DNA of 64,000 bases, taken from contig JBBDSC010000161.1 of the NCBI GenBank assembly GCA_040905145.1, positions 43,597 to 107,596 on the forward strand, in the 5' to 3' direction. Of the stretch, positions 34,426 through 43,878 are shown in pieces. Numbering within the stretch: position 1 is the first letter of the stretch; each line of letters opens with the position of its first letter. The position numbers and the translations under genes are program-made. The notes under the pieces are model-generated. The model was not told the DNA's origin. It saw nothing but the letters and a program-made list of their open reading frames with translations, and made no database searches. Source of the stretch: DATGMS01 sp040905145. GTDB lineage: Bacteria; Bacteroidota; Bacteroidia; Cytophagales; Cyclobacteriaceae.

Positions 34426-35310
34426 ATGGCAAAAAAAAGGAGCGGTCAGGCAGAATTCGTAAAATGGTTTGGGCCTCTTCTTGATGCATTAAGACAACTT
34501 GGTGGATCAGGAAAACCCAGGGAAGTATCTGAAAAAATTTCCAAAAATTTAAATTTACCTGATGAACAATTAGAAGAGACTTTAACCTCTGGCCAAAGAA
34601 AATTTCATAATCAGGTGGCATGGGCTAGACAATACCTAGTTTGGGAGGGGTTATTGGACTCTTCAAAACATGGAATTTGGGCATTGACCCCTAAAGGAGA
34701 AGCTACTCAACTAAACAATAAGGAAAGTCGGGAAGTTTTCCTTAAATGGGTGGAAATCCACAGAAAAGCCCGCCATGATAAAACTGATAAGGAAATAATA
34801 GAAGAGCAAGAAGAAGCAGAGCCAGATGAAGCACAGACAAAGAACAAGACGGACCTACTTGAAGTTTTACAAAGTCTTACGCCTCATGGATTTGAAAAAA
34901 TATGCCAAAGATTATTACGTGAATCTGGATTTGAAAATGTTGTGGTAACAGGCCAATCTCATGATGGAGGAATTGATGGCTATGGTACCTTGGAGCTGAA
35001 TCCATTTGTTAGTTTTAAAGTCCTCTTTCAGTGTAAGAGATATAAAGGAACAGTGTCGAGAGCTCAAGTGGGTGATTTCAGGAATGCAATGATTGGCAGA
35101 GCAGAAAAAGGAATTATCATGACCACAGGAACCTACTCCACAGACGCTATAAGGGAGGCTAACCGGGATGGGGCACCACAGGTAGAGCTGGTTGATGGAG
35201 AAAAATTAGTTGAAATGTTCCAGAAAGTTGAATTAGGGGTAAGGCCAAAAACAATCTTCGAAGTTGACCTGCCATTTTTTGAGCCTTATATGGATAAAAC
35301 CGACAAATAA
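34426..35310 (+). CDS. mrr: Mrr-type (type IV) restriction endonuclease
   Basis: A 294-residue protein: an N-terminal Mrr_N winged-helix domain (about 1-100: LTSGQRKFHNQVAWARQYLV and SSKHGIWALTPKG) and a C-terminal Mrr_cat PD-(D/E)xK-type nuclease (about 145-265). Catalytic landmarks are GFEKICQRLLRESGF, GGIDGYG (Asp184) and LFQCKRYK (Gln202, Lys204), the D-QxK variant of the fold. Mrr enzymes cut DNA carrying methylated bases. No methyltransferase or specificity subunit is nearby, fitting stand-alone type IV restriction. A linker of acidic residues (IIEEQEEAEPDE) joins the domains. Confidence 0.88.
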   Translation: MAKKRSGQAEFVKWFGPLLDALRQLGGSGKPREVSEKISKNLNLPDEQLEETLTSGQRKFHNQVAWARQYLVWEGLLDSSKHGIWALTPKGEATQLNNKESREVFLKWVEIHRKARHDKTDKEIIEEQEEAEPDEAQTKNKTDLLEVLQSLTPHGFEKICQRLLRESGFENVVVTGQSHDGGIDGYGTLELNPFVSFKVLFQCKRYKGTVSRAQVGDFRNAMIGRAEKGIIMTTGTYSTDAIREANRDGAPQVELVDGEKLVEMFQKVELGVRPKTIFEVDLPFFEPYMDKTDK

Positions 35311-35423
35311 ATAAAAAAACAATTACCCGAAAAAAAATTTTGCAGGAATTAACCTTACATTGATTTATCCTAACGGTAATAATCCTCCATTACCTCTGGG
35401 TCCCCTGTGGTTAAGAAATATTA

Positions 35424-37661
35424 TCAATCTTCAGGCCCTCCAATCACCCCCAGATACCTGCCCATCCAATAGGGCAGCAGCCAAATATCCCCTGCGCTGT
35501 ACTCAGATCTCCCGTCATTTCCCCCATCCAGCACAAACCTGTTGGCATTGTGCCGGGAAATCTTCAACTCGTCCGGAGGAAGGACTTCTTTGATCGTCTG
35601 TCTTCTAAAATTATCCGCTATGGGTTCAATGTCCTTCCGATGACTATTGGTCATGGTCCAATTGATCAGATCCAAAGGATATTCCTGCAGATACCAGATG
35701 GCTTCTTCCAGATCAAAATTATCCGCATCCACCATAGCGGTAAAAATATTCCACGCCCCCTCCTTTTCGGGCCTTTCGGCTTCCCAGTGGTCCAATATGC
35801 TTTCCCTGTATTTGTTTTTTAAAGAATCATTAAAGGCATAGCGGTATAATCCCCAATACCCCAAAAAGTACATCTCATCATCGGAATGGTTCCAGGATTC
35901 AGATAACATCCGGCCCCATTCATCCGAGTCTTCGGGTGCCCTCCCTATCTGTTCCATAGGTACCATCAGATTATCCAGGTATCCATGGTCATTGATCAGT
36001 TCAAAGGCTTTTTCTTGATAAATTTCCTTTTTGGTAAAATGATAAGCTGTTTGCAACATGGCCAGAATATTGGAGGAATTCAGTTTTCTATCCCCCACTT
36101 CCTTCGGAAAACCATTGACATATTCCGGGTTCCATCTGCCCCAGGTGGTCGGCTTTCCGTTATAATCAATCAAATACAAATCATTGTCCACGATATGCTG
36201 CATCAGCGTATCGATCAATTCGACGGATTTATCCCTTAGCTCCTCATCATCGACCAAATCTGCCACCACACTAAAAGCAAATATATGTCCGATGGCTTCA
36301 TCGCTGCTGGTGGTAGCCTTCCAGTCCCATTCAGGGTCCTCCGCATGCTGCCATCGCTCAGGGTCTGCTAGCCTTTCAATGTAACCGCTCCGTTCAAAAG
36401 ACCGGGAAGGAAAACCCGGGACCGGATTGATGGTGTACAGCCTTTCCATGGCCGCCAATGATTCCCTAATATGCTGAAGGGCTTCCTCAGATGGCTCTAC
36501 CGCATACCTGAATGCCTGCCCGCCCAAATACATGCCAGTCCACAAACCGTCATTATCAGAATCCCCCAACCTTCCTGTATCAAAATTACCTGTTTCCATG
36601 TCCACCAAAGTGGCATTAAATCCATAACGGATATGCCGCTCCCGGACCTGCTTTTCATAAAACAGGGCTTTATCATATAAAGTCATTTCTTCAAATACAA
36701 TTTCCGCCATTCCCTTATCAGACAGTAAAAGCACTGAATTTTCTTTTCCTTCTGCTATGTCTCTTATTTCCTCGCCCGGCAGCCATCTCTCTCCAAAGTA
36801 GTAGTTAAATTTCCCGTCTTCCCCCAACATAAAGGCTCCTTTTTCGGAACCAAACCAGACATTCCCCCGGATTTCTTTGATGACCGTAATATGGGGCCAG
36901 GGTAAAGCCCTATGGATGTTCCCCCTCTGATTAAAAGAATCCGCATCCAATTCAAGATAACCGTCCTCTGTTCCTATCAGTACGCTTTCCCCCTTGTCTG
37001 TAAATTCAAAGCAGGTAAAATCCTGTCCTGTAAAAATTTCTTTCAAGGATTGATCCTGTACTGCAAAAGTATGTAAAGTACTTGGTGTCAAAATCCAATA
37101 AGCATTGGAAAGAGGGTGGAACTTGATTTCCACTATTTCCAGTCCACCCAAATCCCCCCTCCACAAGGACCTGGAATCAGCCAGATATTCAAGGGATCGG
37201 CCGTCGGAAATCAAAAAGTCAAAACTTTGGCCGCTGGCCATATAAACGGGTCTTGTCAATTGATGTTCCATAAATAGAGAGCCGGCCCAGGCATTACCAA
37301 AGAGTGCCTCATCGTCCAAATAAACAAATTGGTTTTGGAACATGCCCATTCCCGATAAGTTTTTATCTGCCATGGGAAGATAGCTTCTATCCGGAATTAA
37401 CTTTCCGGGGTAAAGAAACGCTCCGGCATGAGGCCTGTACAAGCCACTATTGGAGATGATTTGAATGGTGCCATTTCTGTCCTCAAAGACTTTCATCCAT
37501 TCGACCGAGTCCTCCACCTCAAACTTCACACTGTAATCCTGCAAAAAAGGTTGATCTACATGAGTAGAGACCGAAGATTTGCTCCCCCTGTTTTCCGGCT
37601 CCCGGCAGGAAAGAAAAGCAAAAGACAATATCCCCATTAGAAAATAAACAGTATTCTTCAT
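35424..37661 (-). CDS. Large lipoprotein with propeller-like and alpha-toroid-like halves
   Basis: A 745-residue lipoprotein (lipobox LSC at Cys19). The N-terminal half has repeated beta-blade patterns such as NVWFGSEKGAFMLGEDGKF, like the two-component-regulator propeller fold. The C-terminal half is helical with GRLGDSDNDGLWTGMYLGGQAFRY, SFERSGYIERLADPERW and NSSNILAMLQTAYHF, resembling six-hairpin glycosidase or lyase scaffolds (alpha/alpha-toroid). I do not recognise a named family. It might be an outer-membrane carbohydrate-active or binding protein. It is monocistronic and divergent from the DUF4856 operon. Confidence 0.7.
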   Translation of the reverse strand: MKNTVYFLMGILSFAFLSCREPENRGSKSSVSTHVDQPFLQDYSVKFEVEDSVEWMKVFEDRNGTIQIISNSGLYRPHAGAFLYPGKLIPDRSYLPMADKNLSGMGMFQNQFVYLDDEALFGNAWAGSLFMEHQLTRPVYMASGQSFDFLISDGRSLEYLADSRSLWRGDLGGLEIVEIKFHPLSNAYWILTPSTLHTFAVQDQSLKEIFTGQDFTCFEFTDKGESVLIGTEDGYLELDADSFNQRGNIHRALPWPHITVIKEIRGNVWFGSEKGAFMLGEDGKFNYYFGERWLPGEEIRDIAEGKENSVLLLSDKGMAEIVFEEMTLYDKALFYEKQVRERHIRYGFNATLVDMETGNFDTGRLGDSDNDGLWTGMYLGGQAFRYAVEPSEEALQHIRESLAAMERLYTINPVPGFPSRSFERSGYIERLADPERWQHAEDPEWDWKATTSSDEAIGHIFAFSVVADLVDDEELRDKSVELIDTLMQHIVDNDLYLIDYNGKPTTWGRWNPEYVNGFPKEVGDRKLNSSNILAMLQTAYHFTKKEIYQEKAFELINDHGYLDNLMVPMEQIGRAPEDSDEWGRMLSESWNHSDDEMYFLGYWGLYRYAFNDSLKNKYRESILDHWEAERPEKEGAWNIFTAMVDADNFDLEEAIWYLQEYPLDLINWTMTNSHRKDIEPIADNFRRQTIKEVLPPDELKISRHNANRFVLDGGNDGRSEYSAGDIWLLPYWMGRYLGVIGGPED

Positions 37662-37750
37662 TTTTCCGCCTAATTATCAGTGATTAATGATCGCAATGGT
37701 ACTACGGGAAAGGAGGCATTTTGTACCATTGATTTTATTGAAAAAGAATT

Positions 37751-37773
37751 TTATTTAAATTTAATCTAAATAA
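37751..37773. promoter_or_regulatory. 23-bp palindrome upstream of DUF4856/imelysin operon (candidate Fur-type operator)
   Basis: Two 11-base arms, TTATTTAAATT and AATCTAAATAA, flank one central base, with a single mismatch between them. The right arm recurs as a direct repeat at 37823-37833, just downstream of the -7 box. The 11-1-11 AT-rich layout resembles Fur/PerR-type sites, and the operon looks metal-related, but binding is not shown. Confidence 0.5.
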
Positions 37774-37799
37774 AACTTTTAACCTTTCCCTCTACAGAT

Positions 37800-37807
37800 T
37801 ATATTTG
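37800..37807 (+). promoter_or_regulatory. -7 box for the DUF4856 operon
   Basis: TATATTTG is a perfect match to TAnnTTTG, 34 bases before the ATG at 37842. The upstream TTTG box is not clear, as expected if a regulator or activator controls it. It lies between the palindrome and the repeated half-site. Confidence 0.55.
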
Positions 37808-37841
37808 CATCTAATTATAATAAATCTAAATAAGCGCATTT

Positions 37842-38987
37842 ATGAAAACCAAAATTTTATCCCTCCTAGGTATTATCATATTTCTTAACTCCTGTATAGA
37901 TGATGAACAGGAAAAATTACCGGAATTTACCATTCCTACCACCTATGAATTTGAAAGGGACGGCGCTTCAACTGTTAACTTTCAAGGCCAAACCGATAGG
38001 TTAAACATGTTATCTGAACTGAAGGCTTATTTGGTTTCCGGTGATCAGGGCACCAATCTTTCCTCTCAGAAATTATTGGAGATGTATGCCAATGAAAATG
38101 CTCCTTTTGAAGATGCAACGCTTAATTCTTCCTCCAAACAACTGGAAGATAAAACCAATCCGTCTGAAGTTGGTTTTGTCAAAGAATTACTGGTCCAGGC
38201 AGCCGAAGTAAGTGCTGATGTAGCTGAAAACAATACTTTGGCCACTGAAGGGGTGGCAGGTAAAATTGAAAGAGGCACATCCGGTAATTTTATCAATATT
38301 AATGAAAAGGGATGGGAATTCACCCAATTCATCGAAAAAGGACTAATGGGTTCCGTATTTTATCATCAAATATTCAATGTTTATTTATCAGATTCCAAAA
38401 TCGGCAGTGAAGTAGACAACGAAAATTTGGTGGAAGGAGAAAATTACACGCAGATGGAGCATCATTGGGATGAGGCATTCGGCTATTTGGGAGTGCCAGT
38501 AGATTTTCCAAATGTAAACCCGGTTCTACCTGATGAATATAAGCGTTTTTGGGCCAATTATACCAACGGTAGAGATCCTCTTTTGGGCACAAACAAGATG
38601 TTGGTTGATGCTTATATCACCGGTAGAGCGGCTATTACAGCACAAAATTATCCCCTAAAAAATGCGCAGAGGGAAATAATTATCGATGCCCATGAACTGG
38701 TATCTGCCGCGACCGCTGTTCATTACATCAATAGTTCGATGAACAGCTTAAATGCGGGTGATCAGGGCAGTTTATTTCATTCTTTGTCAGAAGCTTATGC
38801 TTTTGTAAAAGCTTTGCAATTCAGTCCCCGTAAAAAAATTGACCAGGCCCAGATTAACGAAATCCTTCAGGAAGATTTTGGGTCAGACGGGGATTTTTGG
38901 ACCATTACCATGGAAGGTTTGGAAAATGTTAAAAACAAACTGACTACTGCTTACCCGGTACTAAAAGATGTTAAAGATGAAATTTAA
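37842..38987 (+). CDS. DUF4856 lipoprotein
   Basis: A 381-residue lipoprotein (MKTKILSLLGIIIFLNSC, Cys18). The body fits the DUF4856 family: TYEFERDGASTVNFQGQTDR near the start, HHWDEAFGYLGVPVDFP in the middle, and DAHELVSAATAVHYIN later; HHWDEAFGY resembles metal- or haem-contacting segments of imelysin-like proteins. DUF4856 is repeatedly found with imelysins. The stop overlaps the start region of the imelysin gene, so they are cotranscribed. Probably attached to the outer membrane, facing the periplasm or surface. Confidence 0.8.
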   Translation: MKTKILSLLGIIIFLNSCIDDEQEKLPEFTIPTTYEFERDGASTVNFQGQTDRLNMLSELKAYLVSGDQGTNLSSQKLLEMYANENAPFEDATLNSSSKQLEDKTNPSEVGFVKELLVQAAEVSADVAENNTLATEGVAGKIERGTSGNFININEKGWEFTQFIEKGLMGSVFYHQIFNVYLSDSKIGSEVDNENLVEGENYTQMEHHWDEAFGYLGVPVDFPNVNPVLPDEYKRFWANYTNGRDPLLGTNKMLVDAYITGRAAITAQNYPLKNAQREIIIDAHELVSAATAVHYINSSMNSLNAGDQGSLFHSLSEAYAFVKALQFSPRKKIDQAQINEILQEDFGSDGDFWTITMEGLENVKNKLTTAYPVLKDVKDEI

Positions 38988-40101
38988 ATATTTATTTTTT
39001 TTACTTTTAATGGTAACAGGTTTTATATGCCTGTTACCTTCCTGTGTTGAAGATGAGAAAAATGAAAAAATAACCCTAGATAGAAGCCCCCTTCTTCAAA
39101 GTATTGCTGATAATGTCATTTTACCAGGGTATGAAAATTTACATATAGATGTAACCGAAATGGAGGCTTCCATTGAGCAATTTTTGGAAAATCCAGCTCC
39201 AAACACACTGGATCAGACCAGAAGTGATTTCGAAAAAGCTTACCATTCCTGGCAAGTGGTGGCATTTTTTGAATTTGGACCTGCTTTCACCGAAACGTTG
39301 AGGGCAAACGTCAATACCTTCCCTACAGATTACTTTTCCATAGAAAATGCAGTACAATCCGGTGAAATAGATCTTAATAAATTGAGCAGCCAAAACAAGA
39401 AAGGTTTTCCTGCTTTGGATTATTTCTTTTATGGAGTGGGTGACACTGATGAGACCATTTTGGAAAAATTTACCACCGATCCATATTCGGACCATCGGAA
39501 AGCTTACCTAGCCGCAGTCAGTGAGGATTTATTTGCCAAAGTGGATAAGGTATATAAAGAATGGATGGCTTCTGGTGGAAATTTTAGACAAACCTTTATT
39601 GACAAGGATGGAACAGATGTCGGTTCTTCTATGGGCCTGATGGTCAATGCACTTTCTGAATATTACGAGAGGATAACCAGAGATGCCAGAATAGGTATTC
39701 CTTTGGGGAAACGATCCCAAGGAGTTATTATTCCTCAAAACGCAGAGGCGTATTACAGTGGTACTTCTGTTTCATTGGCCACAAAAAACCTGGATGGAAT
39801 CATTGATTTTTTCTTGGGCAAAAACGGTCAGCAGGATGGAGAAGGGTTATATGATTACCTGAAATCCTTGAACCATGAATACGAGGGAGAGCTTTTGGCC
39901 GATGTTCTTATCAACAACCTCGAAGAAGCAAAAAGCAAGGTAGCGGACATTCCCTCTCCTTTCTCAGAGTCGGTAAAAACCAATCCGCAACCTGCTGAAA
40001 TCGCTCATTCCCAGCTTCAAAAAACCTTGATTTTAATCAAAGTAGATATGGCTTCTGCCTTGGGGATCTTAATCTCCTATCAGGATAATGATGGTGACTA
40101 A
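38977..40101 (+). CDS. Imelysin-family lipoprotein
   Basis: About 374 residues from the ATG at 38977 (MKFKYLFFLLLMVTGFICLL, then PSC lipobox); an ATG at 38968 overlaps the end of the DUF4856 gene by 20 bases. It matches the imelysin (peptidase M75-like) family: NTLDQTRSDFEKAYHSWQVV, FFEFGPAFTE, KGFPALDYFFYG and NALSEYYERITRDARIG. The GxHxxE motif of classic imelysins is GFPALDY here, so His and Glu are missing, and proteolysis is unlikely. Imelysin proteins are often iron-regulated and are thought to act in metal uptake. Confidence 0.85.
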   Translation: MKFKYLFFLLLMVTGFICLLPSCVEDEKNEKITLDRSPLLQSIADNVILPGYENLHIDVTEMEASIEQFLENPAPNTLDQTRSDFEKAYHSWQVVAFFEFGPAFTETLRANVNTFPTDYFSIENAVQSGEIDLNKLSSQNKKGFPALDYFFYGVGDTDETILEKFTTDPYSDHRKAYLAAVSEDLFAKVDKVYKEWMASGGNFRQTFIDKDGTDVGSSMGLMVNALSEYYERITRDARIGIPLGKRSQGVIIPQNAEAYYSGTSVSLATKNLDGIIDFFLGKNGQQDGEGLYDYLKSLNHEYEGELLADVLINNLEEAKSKVADIPSPFSESVKTNPQPAEIAHSQLQKTLILIKVDMASALGILISYQDNDGD

Positions 40102-41452
40102 AGCAAATATAAAAGGAATCATATACCACCCCGCCTCCATCGCACCCTTAATAAATTTTCGGGTGCTTTTCGGCCTTATCTTATTGATAAGCTTAGGCCG
40201 ATTTGCATGGTATGACTGGATAGAAGCACAATACCTCAGCCCGCAGTTTCATTTTTCCTATTTTGGATTTAACTGGGTAAAACCTCTGGGAACAGGTATG
40301 TATCTCCTTTTTGGAATAATGGCGCTGGCGTCAATAGGTATAATTTTAGGTTTCCTTTACAGAATTTCAGCCCTGGTCTTTTTTCTTTCCTTCACTTATG
40401 TTGAGCTGATTGACGTATCCAATTATCTCAATCATTATTATTTCGTCAGTATAATGGCATTGCTATTGGCTTTTCTTCCTGCCCATCGGGAATTTTCAAT
40501 AGATGCCTGGAGGAAACCAAAGCTACATGCTTCCCACATTCCAAATGGATTCCTCCTGGTACTCCAGGTTATGATTGGGTTGGTGTATTTCTATGCGGGA
40601 TTGGCCAAATTAAACACAGACTGGCTGTTTCATGCGCTTCCTTTACGCATCTGGCTTCCTCCCTATACAGGATTACCTTTGGTGGGTTCTTTGATGGATG
40701 AACTATGGGTGGCCTATGCATTTAGCTGGTTCGGAGCGATTTATGACCTGACCATCCCATTTTTCCTTTTCTACCGCAAAACCAGGCCCTATGCCTTTAT
40801 CGCTGTTATTATTTTTCATATGGTTACCTGGATTCTTTTTCCTATAGGAATGTTCCCTTTTATTATGATTTTTTCTGCCACTGTTTTCTTTTCAGCAGAT
40901 TTCCACGATAGGATACTCAGGTCCTTTCAATCAGTTCTTAAAAAACTCCGTCTCAAAGTTAAAACAAATTCTGTTGCTTCCTATTATCAACCCAGTTACC
41001 CCGAGTGGGTATGGGGTTTTTTAGGAATTTTTCTGTTCATACAGATCCTGCTGCCCTGGAGGTTTATGGCTTATCCAGGAAATCTGTATTGGACTGAACA
41101 AGGATACAGATTTTCCTGGCGCGTGATGTTGATGGAAAAAGCGGGATATGCCATTTTCCATATTAAAGACCCTGACACAGGAAAAGAATGGGAGGAATAT
41201 GCCCATGATTATCTGACACCTGTGCAGGAAAAGCAAATGTCCACCCAACCGGATATGATTCTCCAATTTGCCCATTTTCTGGAGAAGCAGCTGGTTCAGC
41301 AGGGGATTACTGATCCAGAAGTTCGGGCCGAAGTTTATGTATCCCTTAATGGTAGAGGTAGCCGCTTATTTCTGGACCCGAAGGTGGACTTGACTCTAAT
41401 CAAAGAAGGTTTTCATCATAAATCATGGGTTTTGCCCTACAAAAATCAATGA
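40088..41452 (+). CDS. HTTM (vitamin-K-dependent gamma-carboxylase-like) membrane protein
   Basis: A 454-residue protein with several hydrophobic helices in the first 290 residues and a soluble C-terminal part. FRVLFGLILLISLGRFAWYDWIEAQYL, VELIDVSNYLNHYYFVSIMALLLAFLPAHREFSID (landmarks) and LVYFYAGLAKLNTDWLFHALPLRIWLP match the HTTM family related to vertebrate gamma-glutamyl carboxylase, including the NHYY and AKLN-W motifs. Bacterial members have no proven role; several accompany imelysin genes. Its start overlaps the imelysin stop by 14 bases, and its TGA overlaps the next ATG as ATGA. Confidence 0.85.
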   Translation: MMVTKANIKGIIYHPASIAPLINFRVLFGLILLISLGRFAWYDWIEAQYLSPQFHFSYFGFNWVKPLGTGMYLLFGIMALASIGIILGFLYRISALVFFLSFTYVELIDVSNYLNHYYFVSIMALLLAFLPAHREFSIDAWRKPKLHASHIPNGFLLVLQVMIGLVYFYAGLAKLNTDWLFHALPLRIWLPPYTGLPLVGSLMDELWVAYAFSWFGAIYDLTIPFFLFYRKTRPYAFIAVIIFHMVTWILFPIGMFPFIMIFSATVFFSADFHDRILRSFQSVLKKLRLKVKTNSVASYYQPSYPEWVWGFLGIFLFIQILLPWRFMAYPGNLYWTEQGYRFSWRVMLMEKAGYAIFHIKDPDTGKEWEEYAHDYLTPVQEKQMSTQPDMILQFAHFLEKQLVQQGITDPEVRAEVYVSLNGRGSRLFLDPKVDLTLIKEGFHHKSWVLPYKNQ

Positions 41453-43878
41453 AAAATTATTTGCTCATTATCCTTTTTTGTTGCCTTACCTCTGTTTATG
41501 TACAAGCCCAGGTAAATGTTTCTGGCGTTGTAATGACAAATGAAAAACCTCTTCCTGGGGCAATCATATACCTTCAGAACACTTCACACAAAGCGGTCAC
41601 CGATTTAAATGGTAAATACAGCCTCCAGAATTTGCCTTATGGAGAATATATGATAGTCACCTTTTCCATTGGAAAAAAGACACTTTACCAGCCATTGAAA
41701 CTTTCCTCTGATACTCAGTCCATTGCCCTTAATTTTGAAATGAAGGATATCAGTGGTGATCTGGAAAATGTGGTGGTAGAGGGGCAAAAGGGCGAAACCA
41801 ACGGCATCAGAAGATTAAGAGCTGTGGAAGGGGAAGCCATTTATGAAGCTAAAAAAAATGAAGTGATAGAAATGCGGGACATCACTGCAAACCTTGCCAC
41901 TAACAACAGCCGTCAGGTGTATGCAAAAGTACCAGGCCTGAATATCTATGAAAGTGATGGAGCAGGTCTTCAACTGGGAATTGGGGCAAGAGGTCTTGAT
42001 CCAAATAGAACTTCCCATTTCAACGTAAGACAAAACGGCTATGATATCAGTGCAGATGCCCTGGGATACCCCGAAAGCTATTACACTCCGGCTACAGAGG
42101 CAGTGGAAAGAATTGAAGTGGTCCGTGGTGCCGCTTCCTTACAATACGGGACCCAATTCGGAGGTCTGTTGAATTTTGTGATGAAAGAAGGTCCAAAGGA
42201 TAAAAAATCAACCGTCACCGTAAAAAACACCATTGGGTCTTATGGTTTTTACAACTCTTTTACCAGTGTTGGAGGCACTCTAAGTGATTGGAATTATTAT
42301 TCATTTTTTCAATATAAAAAGGGCAATGGTTGGAGAGAAAATAGTCAGTTTAATTCTAAAACGGCTTATTCTTCCTTGTCTTACTCCCCTAATGAAAGGT
42401 TCAAGATAGCCTTCCAATATACTTATATGGATTACCTAGCCCAACAGGCGGGAGGTTTGACGGACGCCTTATTTGCCAATGATCCCAGTCAATCCATCCG
42501 GTCCAGAAATTGGTTTCAGGTAAACTGGAACCTGTTCGGAAATTTGATTTATTACAAATTTTCTGACCGTTTAAGGTTAAACATCAGAAATTTTGCCCTG
42601 ATCGGGGGCCGGGATGCTTTGGGAAACTTAGGAAGAATAGACCGGATAGACGATCAGCAGGAAAGGAATCTTTTTGTGGATGATTTTAAAAATTTCGGGT
42701 CTGAAGGCAGGTTGATCTATAACTACAAATTATTCCACCAAACCAATGTTGTTCTGTTAGGTACCAGATATTATCAAGGTCTCACGGACAGAAAACAAGG
42801 ACTGGGAAGTGATGGCAAAGATCCCGACTTCCGCTTTCTCCATCCCAATAGGTTGGAAGATTCCGATTATGACTTCCCTGGAAGAAATTTGTCTTTTTTT
42901 GCAGAAAATATATTTAACCTATCCAGTAAATTCAGTGTGACACCCGGTGCAAGGTTTGAATATATCCAAACAGCTGGAAAAGGATACTATAACCGGACCA
43001 CCTTAGTTCCAGATCCGGAGACAGGTTTTGCCACTGATTCTACTTACCAAGTTTGGGAAGACCGGGAAAGAAGCCGGTCGTTTGCCTTCTTTGGGTTGGG
43101 ATTGAGTTATAAATTGAATGATTCTCCTGAACTGTACGCCAACTACTCCCAAAACTACCGCTCCATCAACTTCAATGATATCCGGGTCAACAACCCCAAT
43201 CTGGTGGTAGATGAAAACATCCAGGATGAAAGCGGATACAATTTTGACCTGGGAATCCGGGGCAGCAAAAGTGTCGCATTCAATTATGATATAAGTTTAT
43301 TTTATCTCCGATATGCAGACAGGATCGGCGCCATCTTAAGAACAGATCCTGAAAATTATAGAATTTACCGCTACAGGACCAATATAGCCGATGCCTACAG
43401 CATGGGAGTGGAGGCATTTGGCGAAATGGACCTCATTGAGTTGTTGGATCAAAACGAAAAATATAAGGTGAATTTATTTACCAATCTTTCTGCGATCAAT
43501 GCTCATTACATCAATTCTGATGAAACTGCAGTTCAGGATAATAAAGTGGAACTGGTACCTCCTTTAAGTATCCGTTCAGGCGCATCTTTGGGTCTGGGCA
43601 CCTTTAATATGACTTTCCAGTATTCCTATGTTCATGAGCATTTTACCGATGCCTCAAATGCCACTCTGACGCCCTCGGCAGTGGAAGGGATTATCCCAAG
43701 TTACCAGGTGATGGATCTGTCTATGAGCTATGTTTTTCGGAATGTTAAACTTGGGGCCAGTGTCAACAATCTGGCAGATCATACTTATTTTACCCGAAGG
43801 TCCTCTGGGTATCCAGGACCAGGGATTATTCCCGCAGAAGGAAGATCTTTCTTTTTATCCTTGGAACTAAAATTCTAA
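41449..43878 (+). CDS. TonB-dependent receptor with CarboxypepD_reg-like domain
   Basis: An 809-residue outer-membrane receptor from the ATG at 41449 (MKNYLLIILFCCLTSVYVQAQ); a frame 8 codons longer starts inside the HTTM gene. After the signal peptide comes a beta-sandwich regulatory-like domain (about 20-105: VNVSGVVMTNEKPLPGAIIY, DLNGKYSLQNLP), then a plug (IGARGLDPNRTSHFNVRQNGYDIS, ERIEVVRGAASLQYGTQFGG) and a 22-strand barrel ending in a phenylalanine. The plug resembles FecA-type ferric-citrate receptors, and the neighbours suggest metal uptake, but the ligand is not known. The ATGA overlap shows translational coupling with the HTTM gene. Confidence 0.92.
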   Translation: MKNYLLIILFCCLTSVYVQAQVNVSGVVMTNEKPLPGAIIYLQNTSHKAVTDLNGKYSLQNLPYGEYMIVTFSIGKKTLYQPLKLSSDTQSIALNFEMKDISGDLENVVVEGQKGETNGIRRLRAVEGEAIYEAKKNEVIEMRDITANLATNNSRQVYAKVPGLNIYESDGAGLQLGIGARGLDPNRTSHFNVRQNGYDISADALGYPESYYTPATEAVERIEVVRGAASLQYGTQFGGLLNFVMKEGPKDKKSTVTVKNTIGSYGFYNSFTSVGGTLSDWNYYSFFQYKKGNGWRENSQFNSKTAYSSLSYSPNERFKIAFQYTYMDYLAQQAGGLTDALFANDPSQSIRSRNWFQVNWNLFGNLIYYKFSDRLRLNIRNFALIGGRDALGNLGRIDRIDDQQERNLFVDDFKNFGSEGRLIYNYKLFHQTNVVLLGTRYYQGLTDRKQGLGSDGKDPDFRFLHPNRLEDSDYDFPGRNLSFFAENIFNLSSKFSVTPGARFEYIQTAGKGYYNRTTLVPDPETGFATDSTYQVWEDRERSRSFAFFGLGLSYKLNDSPELYANYSQNYRSINFNDIRVNNPNLVVDENIQDESGYNFDLGIRGSKSVAFNYDISLFYLRYADRIGAILRTDPENYRIYRYRTNIADAYSMGVEAFGEMDLIELLDQNEKYKVNLFTNLSAINAHYINSDETAVQDNKVELVPPLSIRSGASLGLGTFNMTFQYSYVHEHFTDASNATLTPSAVEGIIPSYQVMDLSMSYVFRNVKLGASVNNLADHTYFTRRSSGYPGPGIIPAEGRSFFLSLELKF

